A DNA stretch of 64,000 bases. Origin: Candidatus Gastranaerophilales bacterium (GTDB lineage: Bacteria > Cyanobacteriota > Vampirovibrionia > Gastranaerophilales > Gastranaerophilaceae). The stretch's first letter is position 1, and the number at the start of each line of letters is the position of its first letter. Below are positions 26,676-35,812 of this stretch, piece by piece. Below the pieces are notes generated by a model, which did not search any database, was not told the DNA's origin, and was given only the letters and a program-made list of their open reading frames with translations. A program made the position numbers and the translations under genes. The DNA lies in assembly GCA_944323735.1 (NCBI GenBank), contig CALUTO010000001.1, positions 1 to 64,000 of the forward strand, written 5' to 3'.

Positions 26676-27176
26676 TTAAACAAGTTTGAAGTCGCCGTTT
26701 TTCCTGATATGTTCAATTAGTCCGCCATCATCCAAAAGTTTAATCATAACATCAGGCAGCGGCATAATTTTTATCTCTGAATTCTGCGTCAGATTTTTAA
26801 CAAGCCCCTCTTTAATATCAACCTCCAGCTCATCTCCTGCATTAATCTTATCCGTATCGCATTCAATCAACAGAAGCCCGATATTAATAGCATTTCTGTA
26901 AAAAATTCTCGCAAAAGATTTAGCCAGAACCGCTCTTACACCGGCTATTTTTATAATCTGCGGTGCATGCTCTCTGGAGGAACCGAGTCCAAAATTGTTT
27001 CCCGCTACTACAAAATCACCTTTTTGCATTCTTGAAGCAAAAGTTTCATCCGCATCCTCAAGAACATGTTTTGCAAATTCTTCAAGGTTTGAACGAAGAT
27101 GAAACAGTCTCCCCGGTGCAATGTGATCTGTGCTGATATTATCGCCGAATTTAAAAGCTTTTCCTCTGTATGACAT
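26676..27176 (-). CDS. leuD: 3-isopropylmalate dehydratase small subunit
   Basis: 166-residue swivel-domain partner of LeuC. FGDNISTDHIAPGR at the N-terminus, NNFGLGSSREHAPQ (substrate loop) and AKSFARIFYRNAINIGLLLIE are typical of the short archaeal-type LeuD, matching the type of leuC 6.8 kb away. GAGGG Shine-Dalgarno. Monocistronic. Confidence 0.94.
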   Translation of the reverse strand: MSYRGKAFKFGDNISTDHIAPGRLFHLRSNLEEFAKHVLEDADETFASRMQKGDFVVAGNNFGLGSSREHAPQIIKIAGVRAVLAKSFARIFYRNAINIGLLLIECDTDKINAGDELEVDIKEGLVKNLTQNSEIKIMPLPDVMIKLLDDGGLIEHIRKNGDFKLV

Positions 27177-27230
27177 TTTTTACCCTCTAATGATATAAAC
27201 GTAATTATTTACGGATAAATTATATCATAT

Positions 27231-28232
27231 TCATGCAATTATGTCATAAGCTTTAAGAGTTTTTGCACCGCCTGAAAGAGAGACAGTTGCAGCGATTTTT
27301 TTATTCGTCGGAGGGTGGTTGTATGAGGTTTCCGGTATGTTCTTATCTCTTAGCCTGTATACTTCCGCAACTCTTCTGTCCAAATCTTCCGCTGATTTTT
27401 TATAAAGCCCGACAACAAAATCCATTTCCGGATCTTCCACCCCGTTTCCATGTTTTATCCAGAACTCGCACTGTTTTCTGTAAGCATCCTGCTCTTCTCG
27501 TATGGAGGTATAGGGATCATTGTCTTTTGCATGAATATTTTCATGGACAATATAACTCGCCACCAGAACAGGACTCGCATAAACATAATCATCCATTACA
27601 GTGATTTCACGTTTATTGTGCTCATACTGTGCAATATTAGCACGCCCGCCCATGCTGGCAGTTTTGTTAAAAGAAACAACAATATCCTGCATGTCTTTAA
27701 AAAACCGCCGCGGAAAAAAACTGCAGGCCAATTTAACCGCCTCATTAAGATTTTGCTGTGCTGTCGTCTGCTTTTGAATTCTTGCTTTTTGCGGGTCAAT
27801 CAGTGCAAGCATATAGTTTTCCGTCTCCAGCAAATTTCTTTTTGCAAAATCATAATTAGGTCTTTGTCCGAGCACAGTTTCAAATTCCAATTTTGCTTTT
27901 GAATACTGTCCGTTGTTTTTGTAGCATTCCCCGAGAAGTGTTCTGTTTTCAACATTTTCCGGTTCTAATTTCAACACTTTTTCAAAATATTTTATAGCAT
28001 TAGGATAATCTTTGTTAAATTTGTAAGTTTTTGCAAGAGGAAGGAATATAGAAGAATTTTCAGGATTAATCAAAAGGGCTTTTTCGTAGAGCTCTATTGC
28101 ACGCTCAAAGTAGCCCTCCTTCGATGCCTCGTCTGCCTGCAGCTTCAGACGGTTGTCAGGACTTATATTTAGTGCACCCAGCAGGTTTTGGGGGCGGGTG
28201 CCTGAGAATGCTATTTTTTGCAACAAATTCAT
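27231..28232 (-). CDS. TPR protein with a putative zinc metalloprotease (HExxH) domain
   Basis: 333 residues from the ATG at 28232 (a TTG eight codons earlier is less likely). The N-terminus contains IAFSG, an F-x-G-type motif. Three TPR hairpins follow (about 27-60, 61-94, 95-128). The C-terminal half carries IVHENIHAKD (HExxH, 230-234) and, twelve residues on, SIREEQDAY with E246/E247, a plausible third zinc ligand as in gluzincins. The preceding ITVMDDYVYASPVLVASYIVHE is the strand-helix typical of such sites. No signal peptide, so substrates would be cytoplasmic unless exported otherwise. No named family recognised. Confidence 0.8.
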   Translation of the reverse strand: MNLLQKIAFSGTRPQNLLGALNISPDNRLKLQADEASKEGYFERAIELYEKALLINPENSSIFLPLAKTYKFNKDYPNAIKYFEKVLKLEPENVENRTLLGECYKNNGQYSKAKLEFETVLGQRPNYDFAKRNLLETENYMLALIDPQKARIQKQTTAQQNLNEAVKLACSFFPRRFFKDMQDIVVSFNKTASMGGRANIAQYEHNKREITVMDDYVYASPVLVASYIVHENIHAKDNDPYTSIREEQDAYRKQCEFWIKHGNGVEDPEMDFVVGLYKKSAEDLDRRVAEVYRLRDKNIPETSYNHPPTNKKIAATVSLSGGAKTLKAYDIIA

Positions 28233-28324
28233 ATAAACAGTAAAACAAAACAGCAAAAAAATTGCCAGATTGATAAAAAATGTACAAAAATTGCAACAAA
28301 ACTTAAATCAAAACGAAAATCCGG

Positions 28325-28380
28325 ACACAAAACAAACGAACACTAAAAGCACAATTTATGTGCCTTTAGTGCTAGTTTTT
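28325..28380. terminator. Hairpin overlapping the protease stop codon (putative terminator)
   Basis: CACTAAA..GCACA / TGTGC..TTTAGTG inverted repeat spanning the stop codon of the leftward protease gene. The T-rich tract after it is interrupted on the minus strand, so termination is possible but not certain. Confidence 0.4.
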
Positions 28381-29093
28381 TCATTCACCTGCTTTTTCTT
28401 AATATTTTTCTGAGCACCGATGTCTGCAAGTGTAAGCTTAATAAAGCTTTTCGCTTCATTAATAGGAACAGCAAAACCTATACCTATATTGGAAATATTA
28501 TTGTCGGGATTATATATTGACTGGCTTATTCCTATTACTTCACCTTTGATGTTTACAATAGGGCCTCCTGAATTACCCGGATTTATGGCGGCATCTGTCT
28601 GTATTTTGTTTCTTGAATAATCAATCCTTGAAACTATTCCGGTTGTCAGTGTCCCGTTAAACCCGAACGGATTTCCTATTGCAAGCACTCTCTGACCGAC
28701 TTTAACCTTTTCTGAATCACCAAGTTTTAAAGCAGGGAGAGGTCTTTTGGGCGATATTTTTATTAGCGCAAGGTCATTGTCTTTTCCCAGCACCGACAAT
28801 GTTTCACCTTTGTATACTTCACCTGAAGAAATGGTAATCTGTATATCTGAAGCATTTGAAATAACGTGAGAGCTTGTTAATATAATGCCATCAGGGTCGA
28901 TAATACATCCGGTTCCGCTGGAGGTTCCGTCTTTCAGCTCTGCATCAACTACGACAATACCCGGATTAACTTTTTCATATATATCTGTTATTGCACTATC
29001 ATCAATGTTTTTATTCAAATTAATAATAGCCGCTTCTGCTGCAGGCATGCTTAAAGCAGCAGCAATCAATACAGTACACAAAAAATGTCTCAC
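28356..29093 (-). CDS. Exported trypsin-like serine protease (HtrA/DegP-like, no PDZ)
   Basis: 245 residues. A signal peptide (hydrophobic 4-16, likely cleavage after AEA at 19-21) sends it to the periplasm. The chymotrypsin-fold protease has a complete triad: H76 (LTSSHVISN), D107 (LGKDNDLALIKI) and S175 (NPGNSGGPIV). Unlike DegP/DegS it ends shortly after the protease domain, with no PDZ domain, only a Lys-rich tail. GTG start behind GAGAGGAAA. Likely envelope protein quality control or a processing role. Confidence 0.9.
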   Translation of the reverse strand: MRHFLCTVLIAAALSMPAAEAAIINLNKNIDDSAITDIYEKVNPGIVVVDAELKDGTSSGTGCIIDPDGIILTSSHVISNASDIQITISSGEVYKGETLSVLGKDNDLALIKISPKRPLPALKLGDSEKVKVGQRVLAIGNPFGFNGTLTTGIVSRIDYSRNKIQTDAAINPGNSGGPIVNIKGEVIGISQSIYNPDNNISNIGIGFAVPINEAKSFIKLTLADIGAQKNIKKKQVNEKTSTKGT

Positions 29094-29243
29094 TTTCCTC
29101 TCCTCTCCTGGCTCATTTGTTGAATTTTTCTATATTATTGCCTTGAGAGAAGTGTTTTTTATTGCACAATCGACGTATAAGCAGGACTGGTTAAAAAAAG
29201 GTTATAAATGCAATATAAAAAAATAAAACAACTAAACAACGGC

Positions 29244-30530
29244 TTAATAGTCAGTCAAATCTTTAACAAGCCCGAGAAACTCGGGAAAAGAAATGTCGAC
29301 CCACTGGAACTCGTTTATTTCGATTCCTTCTTTACTGACAAGACCAAGCATATATAAACTCATTGCAAGCCGGTGATCATGATAGCATTCTGTTTGACAG
29401 CCGCCTTTTATATCTATTTTTCCTTCAACAATCATACCATCGGGCGTTTCTTCAATGATTGCACCTGTTTTTTTCAATTCATTAACAAGACATTTTATCC
29501 GGTCTGATTCTTTATTTCTTAAATCACCTGCATCTTTTATTGTTGTAGTTCCCTCGGCCTGAGTGGCAAGAACTGCAATAACAGGAATTTCATCGATTAG
29601 TCTCGGTATAATTTCACCATCTATTGTGACACCTTTGAGACCGGAATACCTGACTCTGATATCCCCGCACTCCTCGTTGCAGACTGTCTGCTGCTGCAGG
29701 ATTTCTATATCAGCACCCATTTTCTGCATAACATCAATTATACCGGTGCGGGTGGGATTCAGACCGACATTTTTTATGACTATATCAGACTCCGGAACCA
29801 TTGCAGCAGCAGCCATAAAAAAGGCAGCAGATGAAATATCCCCGCACACACTTATATCTTTAGGCTCGAGTGAAGATTTTTTTATGCACACTGTATTGTT
29901 TTCTGTTTCTATATCAGCACCGAGGTATTTGAGCATTCTTTCTGTGTGATTTCTTGAAATATAATGCTCCGTAACACTTGTTTTTCCGGTAGTGTTAAGA
30001 CCGGCAAGAAGTACACAGGATTTGACCTGCGCTGATGAAACCGGTGTCTTGTAATCAATAGGGAACAATTCAACGCCTTTTATAAAAAGCGGAGCTTTAA
30101 AAGCATTGTGCCGTATTTTGGCTCCCATTAACTCCAATGGAAGTATTATACGCTTCATCGGTCTTGCACTCAGGCTTTCATCGCCGTATAAAGTAGCGGC
30201 TATATCTTCTTTTGAAGCAATAATTCCTGAAAAAAGCCTCATTGTAGTGCCGGAATTTCCGCAATTCAGCATGTAATTGTCAAGCTTTTGTTTATAAGCA
30301 TTTTTTGCATCAACAATAATTGTCTGCTCTGAGGGTATTTCTATTTCACACCCCATATCTCTTATAATATTCAGAGTACTGTGGCAGTCAGCCCCGTTTG
30401 AAAAATTTGTAATTTTAACTCTTCCGCCCGTAAGAGATGCAAACATAGCAGCCCTGTGGCTTATTGATTTGTCTGACGGGATAGTAATTATCCCTCTTAG
30501 TGGTTTTGTTTTTTTTGCGGTTACTTCCAT
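29244..30530 (-). CDS. aroA: 3-phosphoshikimate 1-carboxyvinyltransferase (EPSP synthase)
   Basis: Shikimate-pathway enzyme making EPSP for aromatic amino acids; target of glyphosate. 428 residues. PSDKSISHRAAMFASL (shikimate-3-phosphate loop), NCGNSGTTMRLFSG (PEP site), SAQVKSCVLLAGL, DEIPVIAVLATQAEG and LRNKESDRI are all intact. The gene starts 8 nt after the symporter stop, so the two are likely co-transcribed. Confidence 0.97.
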   Translation of the reverse strand: MEVTAKKTKPLRGIITIPSDKSISHRAAMFASLTGGRVKITNFSNGADCHSTLNIIRDMGCEIEIPSEQTIIVDAKNAYKQKLDNYMLNCGNSGTTMRLFSGIIASKEDIAATLYGDESLSARPMKRIILPLELMGAKIRHNAFKAPLFIKGVELFPIDYKTPVSSAQVKSCVLLAGLNTTGKTSVTEHYISRNHTERMLKYLGADIETENNTVCIKKSSLEPKDISVCGDISSAAFFMAAAAMVPESDIVIKNVGLNPTRTGIIDVMQKMGADIEILQQQTVCNEECGDIRVRYSGLKGVTIDGEIIPRLIDEIPVIAVLATQAEGTTTIKDAGDLRNKESDRIKCLVNELKKTGAIIEETPDGMIVEGKIDIKGGCQTECYHDHRLAMSLYMLGLVSKEGIEINEFQWVDISFPEFLGLVKDLTDY

Positions 30531-30537
30531 TATACTG

Positions 30538-31887
30538 TTAAATTATATCTTTGTAAGACTCTTCATTTGTAAGCATATCATAATTGAGCTCGTTTTCATT
30601 ATCGGCAATGACCGTCGCAACAACAGCATCGCTTGTAACATTGAGCATTGTTCTGAACATATCAACAATCCTGTCAACAGCAAACAGGAACGCAAAACCT
30701 TCCACCATTTGCGATGTTGTCAGCCCCATACCGTTTAACACCAGCGCAATAGTAATAATACCGCCTCCCGGAATTCCGGCGCAGGTGCTGGACGCAATAA
30801 TAGCAAGACCTGCTATTACCAGATACATAAGCGGCTCCAGATGTATTCCGTATGCCTGTGTTAAAAACAGAACAGCAACGACCTGAAACAGTGCTGTTGC
30901 ATCAAAATTTAAGGTTGCACCCAGCGGCAGTACGAAACTGCAAACCTTGTGAGATACCCCTCTTTTTTCGCAGCACGCAATAATTAACGGCAAAGTCGCA
31001 GAGCTGCTTGCTGTACCAAAACCGACCATCATTGCCTCTGCAATTGATGCAAAGAACAGACGAACCGGAACTTTACTGAATATTTTCATGATAACCGGAT
31101 ACACAACAAACAGCTGTATTGCAAAACCAACAAGTATTACAAAGAAATACTTTGTTATACTGGAAAATATTGACAGTCCGAAAGAGGATATTGCTGTCGC
31201 TGTCAATGCAAAAATACCCGGTGCAGCAAGATACATAATACCATCCGTGACCTTCATAGTTGCAGCAAATATAGATTCAAAGAAGGATACAACAGGACGA
31301 TTGATTTCTCCGACTTTAGACAGTGCTATTGCAAAAATCATTACGAATACAACTATCGGTATCATATCACCGGTAGAAAAAGCTTCAATCGGGTTTGCGG
31401 GAATGATTTCAAGGAATATGTTTGAAAGATTGTCTTTCTGCTCCTGAATAGCGGCTTCTACAGTCGCCTGTGAAGAGATAGCAGCCTGCTGGCTGATAAA
31501 AGACTGCACTCCCAGCCCCGGTTTTACGGCAAGTGCAAGAAAACCGCCTATCGCCACAGCAATAACGGAAATTATTGAATAATAGAAAATCATCTTTTTC
31601 CCGAAGGAGGCAAGTTGCTTATTGTCCCCGATACTGGAGATGCCTATTACTATAGCACTGAATATTAACGGAATTATAATCATCTGGATAAGTCTGATAA
31701 AAGCCTGTCCCAGAAAATCAAGCACGCTGTAAAGTATATTATATGCAATACTTCCTTCTGCGGTTCCCGCATGCTGTGTGTGCATAAGAATACCTATTAT
31801 CACACCGGCAATCAAACCGAAGAAAATATGTCCGTTTCTTTTAATACCAAGCCCCAGAGCTATCAGTATCTGCATATGTAGTTTCAT
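30538..31887 (-). CDS. Dicarboxylate/amino acid:cation symporter (DAACS family)
   Basis: Secondary transporter of the GltP/GltT/DctA fold, 449 residues with eight helices and two re-entrant loops. The HP1 serine-rich loop (GTASSSATLPL), the NMDGT-equivalent LNFDATALFQ in TM7, and HP2 (STCAGIPGGGIITIA) are present. NFDAT in place of NMDGT is a common variant, so substrate (glutamate, aspartate, serine or C4-dicarboxylate) is not assigned. The start at 31887 is chosen for AAAGGA 7 nt upstream; the longer ORF to 31935 adds 16 residues. Confidence 0.92.
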   Translation of the reverse strand: MKLHMQILIALGLGIKRNGHIFFGLIAGVIIGILMHTQHAGTAEGSIAYNILYSVLDFLGQAFIRLIQMIIIPLIFSAIVIGISSIGDNKQLASFGKKMIFYYSIISVIAVAIGGFLALAVKPGLGVQSFISQQAAISSQATVEAAIQEQKDNLSNIFLEIIPANPIEAFSTGDMIPIVVFVMIFAIALSKVGEINRPVVSFFESIFAATMKVTDGIMYLAAPGIFALTATAISSFGLSIFSSITKYFFVILVGFAIQLFVVYPVIMKIFSKVPVRLFFASIAEAMMVGFGTASSSATLPLIIACCEKRGVSHKVCSFVLPLGATLNFDATALFQVVAVLFLTQAYGIHLEPLMYLVIAGLAIIASSTCAGIPGGGIITIALVLNGMGLTTSQMVEGFAFLFAVDRIVDMFRTMLNVTSDAVVATVIADNENELNYDMLTNEESYKDII

Positions 31888-31975
31888 ATATCTATCCTTT
31901 TCTAAATCATATCTATCTTTCAGACAAGTACTCAATTTTACTATTTTTTAAAAAATAACACAACAATCTTATGTA

Positions 31976-31984
31976 TGATATGAT
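31976..31984 (+). promoter_or_regulatory. Extended -10 box placed for a leaderless fumarase mRNA
   Basis: TGA-TATGAT ends 7 nt before the ATG at 31992. It lies inside the longer ORF that would begin at 31971, which argues for the downstream start. Confidence 0.5.
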
Positions 31985-31991
31985 ACATAAC

Positions 31992-33323
31992 ATGGAAAAT
32001 TTACTGAAAAATGCAATAAAAGACCTGTGCCTGAAAGCAAATACAGAGTATAATTCAGGGCTTTACAAAAAAATTACCGAACTTTATCAAAATACAAAAT
32101 CACCGGAATACAGAAAAAAAACCGGATATATTTTAAATAATATAAAACTGGCATACGATACAAAAAGACCGCTATGTCAGGATACTGGAACAGTAATTGT
32201 TTTTTTAACAATAGGAACCCGTTCAATTACAGAGTGCCTGAATTTTACAAAAATAATTAATGATGCCGTTGCTCTGGCGTATAAAGAAAATTTTTTCAGA
32301 AAATCCGTTGTCAAAAACGCACTCTCTGACCGCACTAATACAGAAAACAACACTCCGGTTATTATCTATACGGATTTTGATGACACAGAAGAAATAAAAG
32401 TTGATGTATTGATAAAAGGTGCAGGCTCGGAAAATATGAGTGCCGTAAAAATGTTTCCTCCGTCTGTTGAAAAGATTGAGATATTTAATTTTATAAAAGA
32501 GACTATAGAAAAAGCCGGTGAAAGAGCCTGCCCTCCGGTTGTTGCTGGAATCGGATTTGCAGGCACTATCGATGCAGCTGCTGCAGCTTCAAAAAGAGCA
32601 TTTTTTGAAAGCAATGAACAGGAGTTTTGCAAAGAGTTTTTAGATTTTGTAAAAGATGAAAACATACTGGATATAAGAACATACTCGGCATCATCGCATA
32701 TAGCCTCACTTGCTGCAGCAATCTCACTGAGCTGTCACTGCACAAGACACGCCTCATGCATTATAAAAAACGGAAAAGTTTATTATAAAAATGAACCGGT
32801 ACTCTACCACGGAGCAGATATTCAAAATAATGCAAAAGAAGTTTTTGCAGATGACATAACAGCACTGGGAAACCTTGCAAGCGGTGAGGAAATCCTTTTA
32901 ACCGGAGAAATTCTGACCGCCAGAGATGCTGCGCACAAAAGATTCAAAGAAAATTTAGAAAGCGGCAAAGAACTGCCTTTTGAGATAAAAGACAGAATAA
33001 TATTTTATGCCGGCCCCTGCCCTGCAAAGACAGAGGAAATAACCGGGCCAATCGGGCCGACTACGGCATACAGAATGGATAAATATTGCGAGTTAATGCA
33101 TTCTCACGGACTTTTGGGCTCTATCGGAAAAGGAGAAAGAACACAAGAAGGAATCGCTGCAATAAAAAAATATAACGGCAGATACTTCACTGCAGCAGGC
33201 GGAATTTCCTGTGTTCTGGCGCAATGCGTAAAATCGTCCGAAATAATTGCATTTGAGGATTTGGGAACAGAAGCGGTAAGAAAAATATATGTCGAAAAAC
33301 TTCCGCTGAGAGTTGAAATATAA
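31992..33323 (+). CDS. fumA: Fumarate hydratase, class I (fused alpha and beta domains)
   Basis: Iron-sulfur fumarase interconverting fumarate and malate. The alpha domain carries CQDTGT and CPPVVAGIGFAGT; the beta domain carries LTARDAAHKRF, YAGPCPAKTEEITGPIGPTTAYRMD and GSIGKGERTQE. In many anaerobes the two parts are separate genes; here they form one ~443-residue protein, a little shorter than E. coli FumA. A tartrate dehydratase role is possible for this family but less likely. Start chosen at 31992 from the promoter position. Confidence 0.92.
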   Translation: MENLLKNAIKDLCLKANTEYNSGLYKKITELYQNTKSPEYRKKTGYILNNIKLAYDTKRPLCQDTGTVIVFLTIGTRSITECLNFTKIINDAVALAYKENFFRKSVVKNALSDRTNTENNTPVIIYTDFDDTEEIKVDVLIKGAGSENMSAVKMFPPSVEKIEIFNFIKETIEKAGERACPPVVAGIGFAGTIDAAAAASKRAFFESNEQEFCKEFLDFVKDENILDIRTYSASSHIASLAAAISLSCHCTRHASCIIKNGKVYYKNEPVLYHGADIQNNAKEVFADDITALGNLASGEEILLTGEILTARDAAHKRFKENLESGKELPFEIKDRIIFYAGPCPAKTEEITGPIGPTTAYRMDKYCELMHSHGLLGSIGKGERTQEGIAAIKKYNGRYFTAAGGISCVLAQCVKSSEIIAFEDLGTEAVRKIYVEKLPLRVEI

Positions 33324-33421
33324 AAAAGCAGCTCTCTTCTATGTATTCAATTCAGCATTTATCCGGTATTTGTCTGAATTGCAGCCAGATACTCAAAAAT
33401 TTTATTCCGGCAATCTTTTAA

Positions 33422-35089
33422 TCAAATACCAAACTGCTGTTCAATTTCCCGAATTACACGGCAGATGACGTCATCCCACCCGTCCATTTTCTTTGCAACA
33501 AAAGGCTTTATGCTGTTATACCATCCCGTTGAATCAGGAAGGTCAAACCATCTGTATTCATTTTGTTCATTAAACAGACCGAAGGTTTTGAGCCCCAGCG
33601 CACCGGCAAGATTCAGCACAACGTTATCTGAACTGATTACCAGATCCATATTCATCAATGCAGATGCCGTATCCGCAAAATTTTGAAAAGTACCGGCAAG
33701 ATTTATTACGGAAATATTATCGCCGAACTTTTTGTAAAAATAGTCATCACGCTGCTTGTTGAACCCGAACAGCTGCACCGCTTTCAAGTTAGAAAGAGGA
33801 ACAAAATATTTTATATCAACATCTCTGTTTTGACCTTTAGGGCTTTTATATCCCTCAAAAGAAATGGCTATTTTGAGTTTTCCCTTATATGAGTCATCTG
33901 AGAGAAAGGCCTTTTTATATGCGCTTACATCACTGCTTTTTACAGTAAGATATCCGGCTTTACAGGGAATAGTCTCAGGCTCCAGCTTAAGAACAGAAGG
34001 CAAATCAAGCAGGGGAATATGGCAGTCAAAATTCAATTCGTCTAAATTAGAATTTTTTATTCCGAAAAATTCTATGTCAGGATAACCGGTTTGCATAAGC
34101 GGCAGCAATTCATCCTGCACAACAGAAATTACTTTTTTTGCATACTTTTTCATTTCAGGAATGAACCTTGAAAACATTATTACATCACCGAATCCCTGCT
34201 CTGCATGAACAAGAAGTGTTTTGGACTTAATATCTTCTTTTCCGTTCCATTTTTTCTTTTTTATTTCCGGATAAAAAGTCGGATTCGTTTCTTTTTTAAA
34301 CCTGTAGCTATAATATTTAAAACCGTTCTTAAAATCTCTGTGCTTTATACAAAACGCCGCAAAATCAAAGTAATCGTCATTCGACATTCCTGTTTTTTTA
34401 AGCCTTTCGTATAGCTCATAAGCCTTATCAGGCTGGTTCATTCTGGAATATGTCAATATAAGATTTTTTATAACGGTTTTTTCTGCCGGTGCAAGCTCGT
34501 ATGCTTTATTAAAATACTCCAGCTGCATTTGCGTGTTTTGTAATGATGCTGAACTTGCATAAATGTGACCGATTTTATTGTATGCCTGAAAATCCTGCGG
34601 AAATTTCTCAAGGTGTCTTTTATAAAAATCAATTGCTCTTGACATATTGCTGTCATCTTCCGAGTCAAAATAAGCATCACCCATAAATCTGTTTATATCT
34701 TTGTCATCCTTTTCGGTTTCAAAATATTTTATAGCAAATTTTAATCTCATCCCGGGCTGGTTGATATGTCTGTATATTAAAGAAGTATACTTATATATGG
34801 AGGTCTCCTGAAAACCTCTTTCGAGCAGTTTTTTGCAGCAGGTCAGCGATTTTATCCAGTGTTTTTCATTGAAAGCAATTTTTGCATTTTCAAAAAGCCA
34901 GTAATTATATATATTTTCTGCATCTGTCAGTTCGTTTTTCAAAAGAGCATCATCAGGATTTTCTCCTGACATTTTTTTTATTTCTGAAAGATATTGTTCA
35001 AAATACTTAATACCCGCAGCTACTCTTTTTTGCCTGAAGCATTCTTCGCCAATGCTTCTGTCTATTTTCTGAACTAAAAAATCAACCAT
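33422..35089 (-). CDS. TPR-glycosyltransferase-9-like fusion protein
   Basis: 555 residues. The N-terminal ~240 residues are TPR hairpins; residues ~285-555 look like a GT-B glycosyltransferase of the GT9/heptosyltransferase group: VHAEQGFGDVIMFSRFIPEM (the usual N-terminal GD loop, about 296-315), and near the C-terminus the donor-site pattern SSDNVVLNLAGALGLKTFGLF. Proteins of this architecture are thought to glycosylate surface structures or proteins; substrate unknown. AAGGATAG upstream. Convergent with fumarase; next to the membrane cassettes. Confidence 0.85.
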   Translation of the reverse strand: MVDFLVQKIDRSIGEECFRQKRVAAGIKYFEQYLSEIKKMSGENPDDALLKNELTDAENIYNYWLFENAKIAFNEKHWIKSLTCCKKLLERGFQETSIYKYTSLIYRHINQPGMRLKFAIKYFETEKDDKDINRFMGDAYFDSEDDSNMSRAIDFYKRHLEKFPQDFQAYNKIGHIYASSASLQNTQMQLEYFNKAYELAPAEKTVIKNLILTYSRMNQPDKAYELYERLKKTGMSNDDYFDFAAFCIKHRDFKNGFKYYSYRFKKETNPTFYPEIKKKKWNGKEDIKSKTLLVHAEQGFGDVIMFSRFIPEMKKYAKKVISVVQDELLPLMQTGYPDIEFFGIKNSNLDELNFDCHIPLLDLPSVLKLEPETIPCKAGYLTVKSSDVSAYKKAFLSDDSYKGKLKIAISFEGYKSPKGQNRDVDIKYFVPLSNLKAVQLFGFNKQRDDYFYKKFGDNISVINLAGTFQNFADTASALMNMDLVISSDNVVLNLAGALGLKTFGLFNEQNEYRWFDLPDSTGWYNSIKPFVAKKMDGWDDVICRVIREIEQQFGI

Positions 35090-35158
35090 AAACTATCCTT
35101 ACAGAATTTTCCTTTACTAAAAGGATATAAAATCAGGTTATATGTTTCAATACTCCTG

Positions 35159-35812
35159 ATGATGCAATTTTACCAGTTGATTATATTTGAAAAACTATTT
35201 CCCTGCACTAGCAAAAAAATCCGAATTCCGGTTTTTATATTAAACATAACATTTTTGTTTGTGGAAGTATTTGCCGTGATAATTAATAACAAAAACCTTA
35301 TAAATATAACAGAATGGACAGGACGAAAGATAAATTCGCCCCAGCAGCGTTTCATTCTCGGACTCACGGCAATAATGATACAACCGGTAATTGATTACAC
35401 AAACAGAAACGTAGATGAGGAAACAAGAGAAGTATCTGCAGCAAGAACAGCAGCAAAAATTATAGCGGGAACATCTGTAGGAGTTCTCGTCCGCTGGGCT
35501 TGTATAAAAGCAGTGAATGCATTTAGCGGTTATGAATTAGAAAAAGAAGGCGAAAAAGTTACAAAAATACTTAAAAAAACCGGAAAAGATATATTTACGC
35601 CGTCTCTTGCCCGCATTGGCGATGATGTAACGGTTAAAAACTTCAAAAACCTTTATAACAACCACGTTAAAAATCTTGGCTCTATTCTCGCAACCGTTGT
35701 TATGGCAGGCACAAATTTTCTTCTTGATGTACCGCTTACCGTTTGGCTGACAAACAAATTTCAAAAATTTGTAAAATCCTGCCGCAAGAACGGAGGTGCA
35801 CAAAATGCCTGA
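35159..35812 (+). CDS. Membrane cassette 1, protein A (uncharacterised)
   Basis: Up to 217 residues. Hydrophobic segments near 24-42 and 66-80, 100-116, and 170-195. Conserved-looking stretches are SPQQRFILGLTAIMIQP (60-76), VDEETREVSAARTAAKI (85-101) and, at the C-terminus, VVMAGTNFLLDVPLTVWLTNKF. The TxE-x3-AR motif and final helix recur in the 510-aa protein at 40.6 kb, so the two are probably paralogues. The true start is uncertain: no ribosome site precedes 35159, and GTG codons at 35261 or 35276 could be used. Followed by protein B with an 8-nt overlap. Confidence 0.75.
   Translation: MMQFYQLIIFEKLFPCTSKKIRIPVFILNITFLFVEVFAVIINNKNLINITEWTGRKINSPQQRFILGLTAIMIQPVIDYTNRNVDEETREVSAARTAAKIIAGTSVGVLVRWACIKAVNAFSGYELEKEGEKVTKILKKTGKDIFTPSLARIGDDVTVKNFKNLYNNHVKNLGSILATVVMAGTNFLLDVPLTVWLTNKFQKFVKSCRKNGGAQNA

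Noticed and set aside
31971-31991. Fumarase start at the first in-frame ATG
   Set aside because: The extended -10 box lies inside these codons and no ribosome site precedes them.
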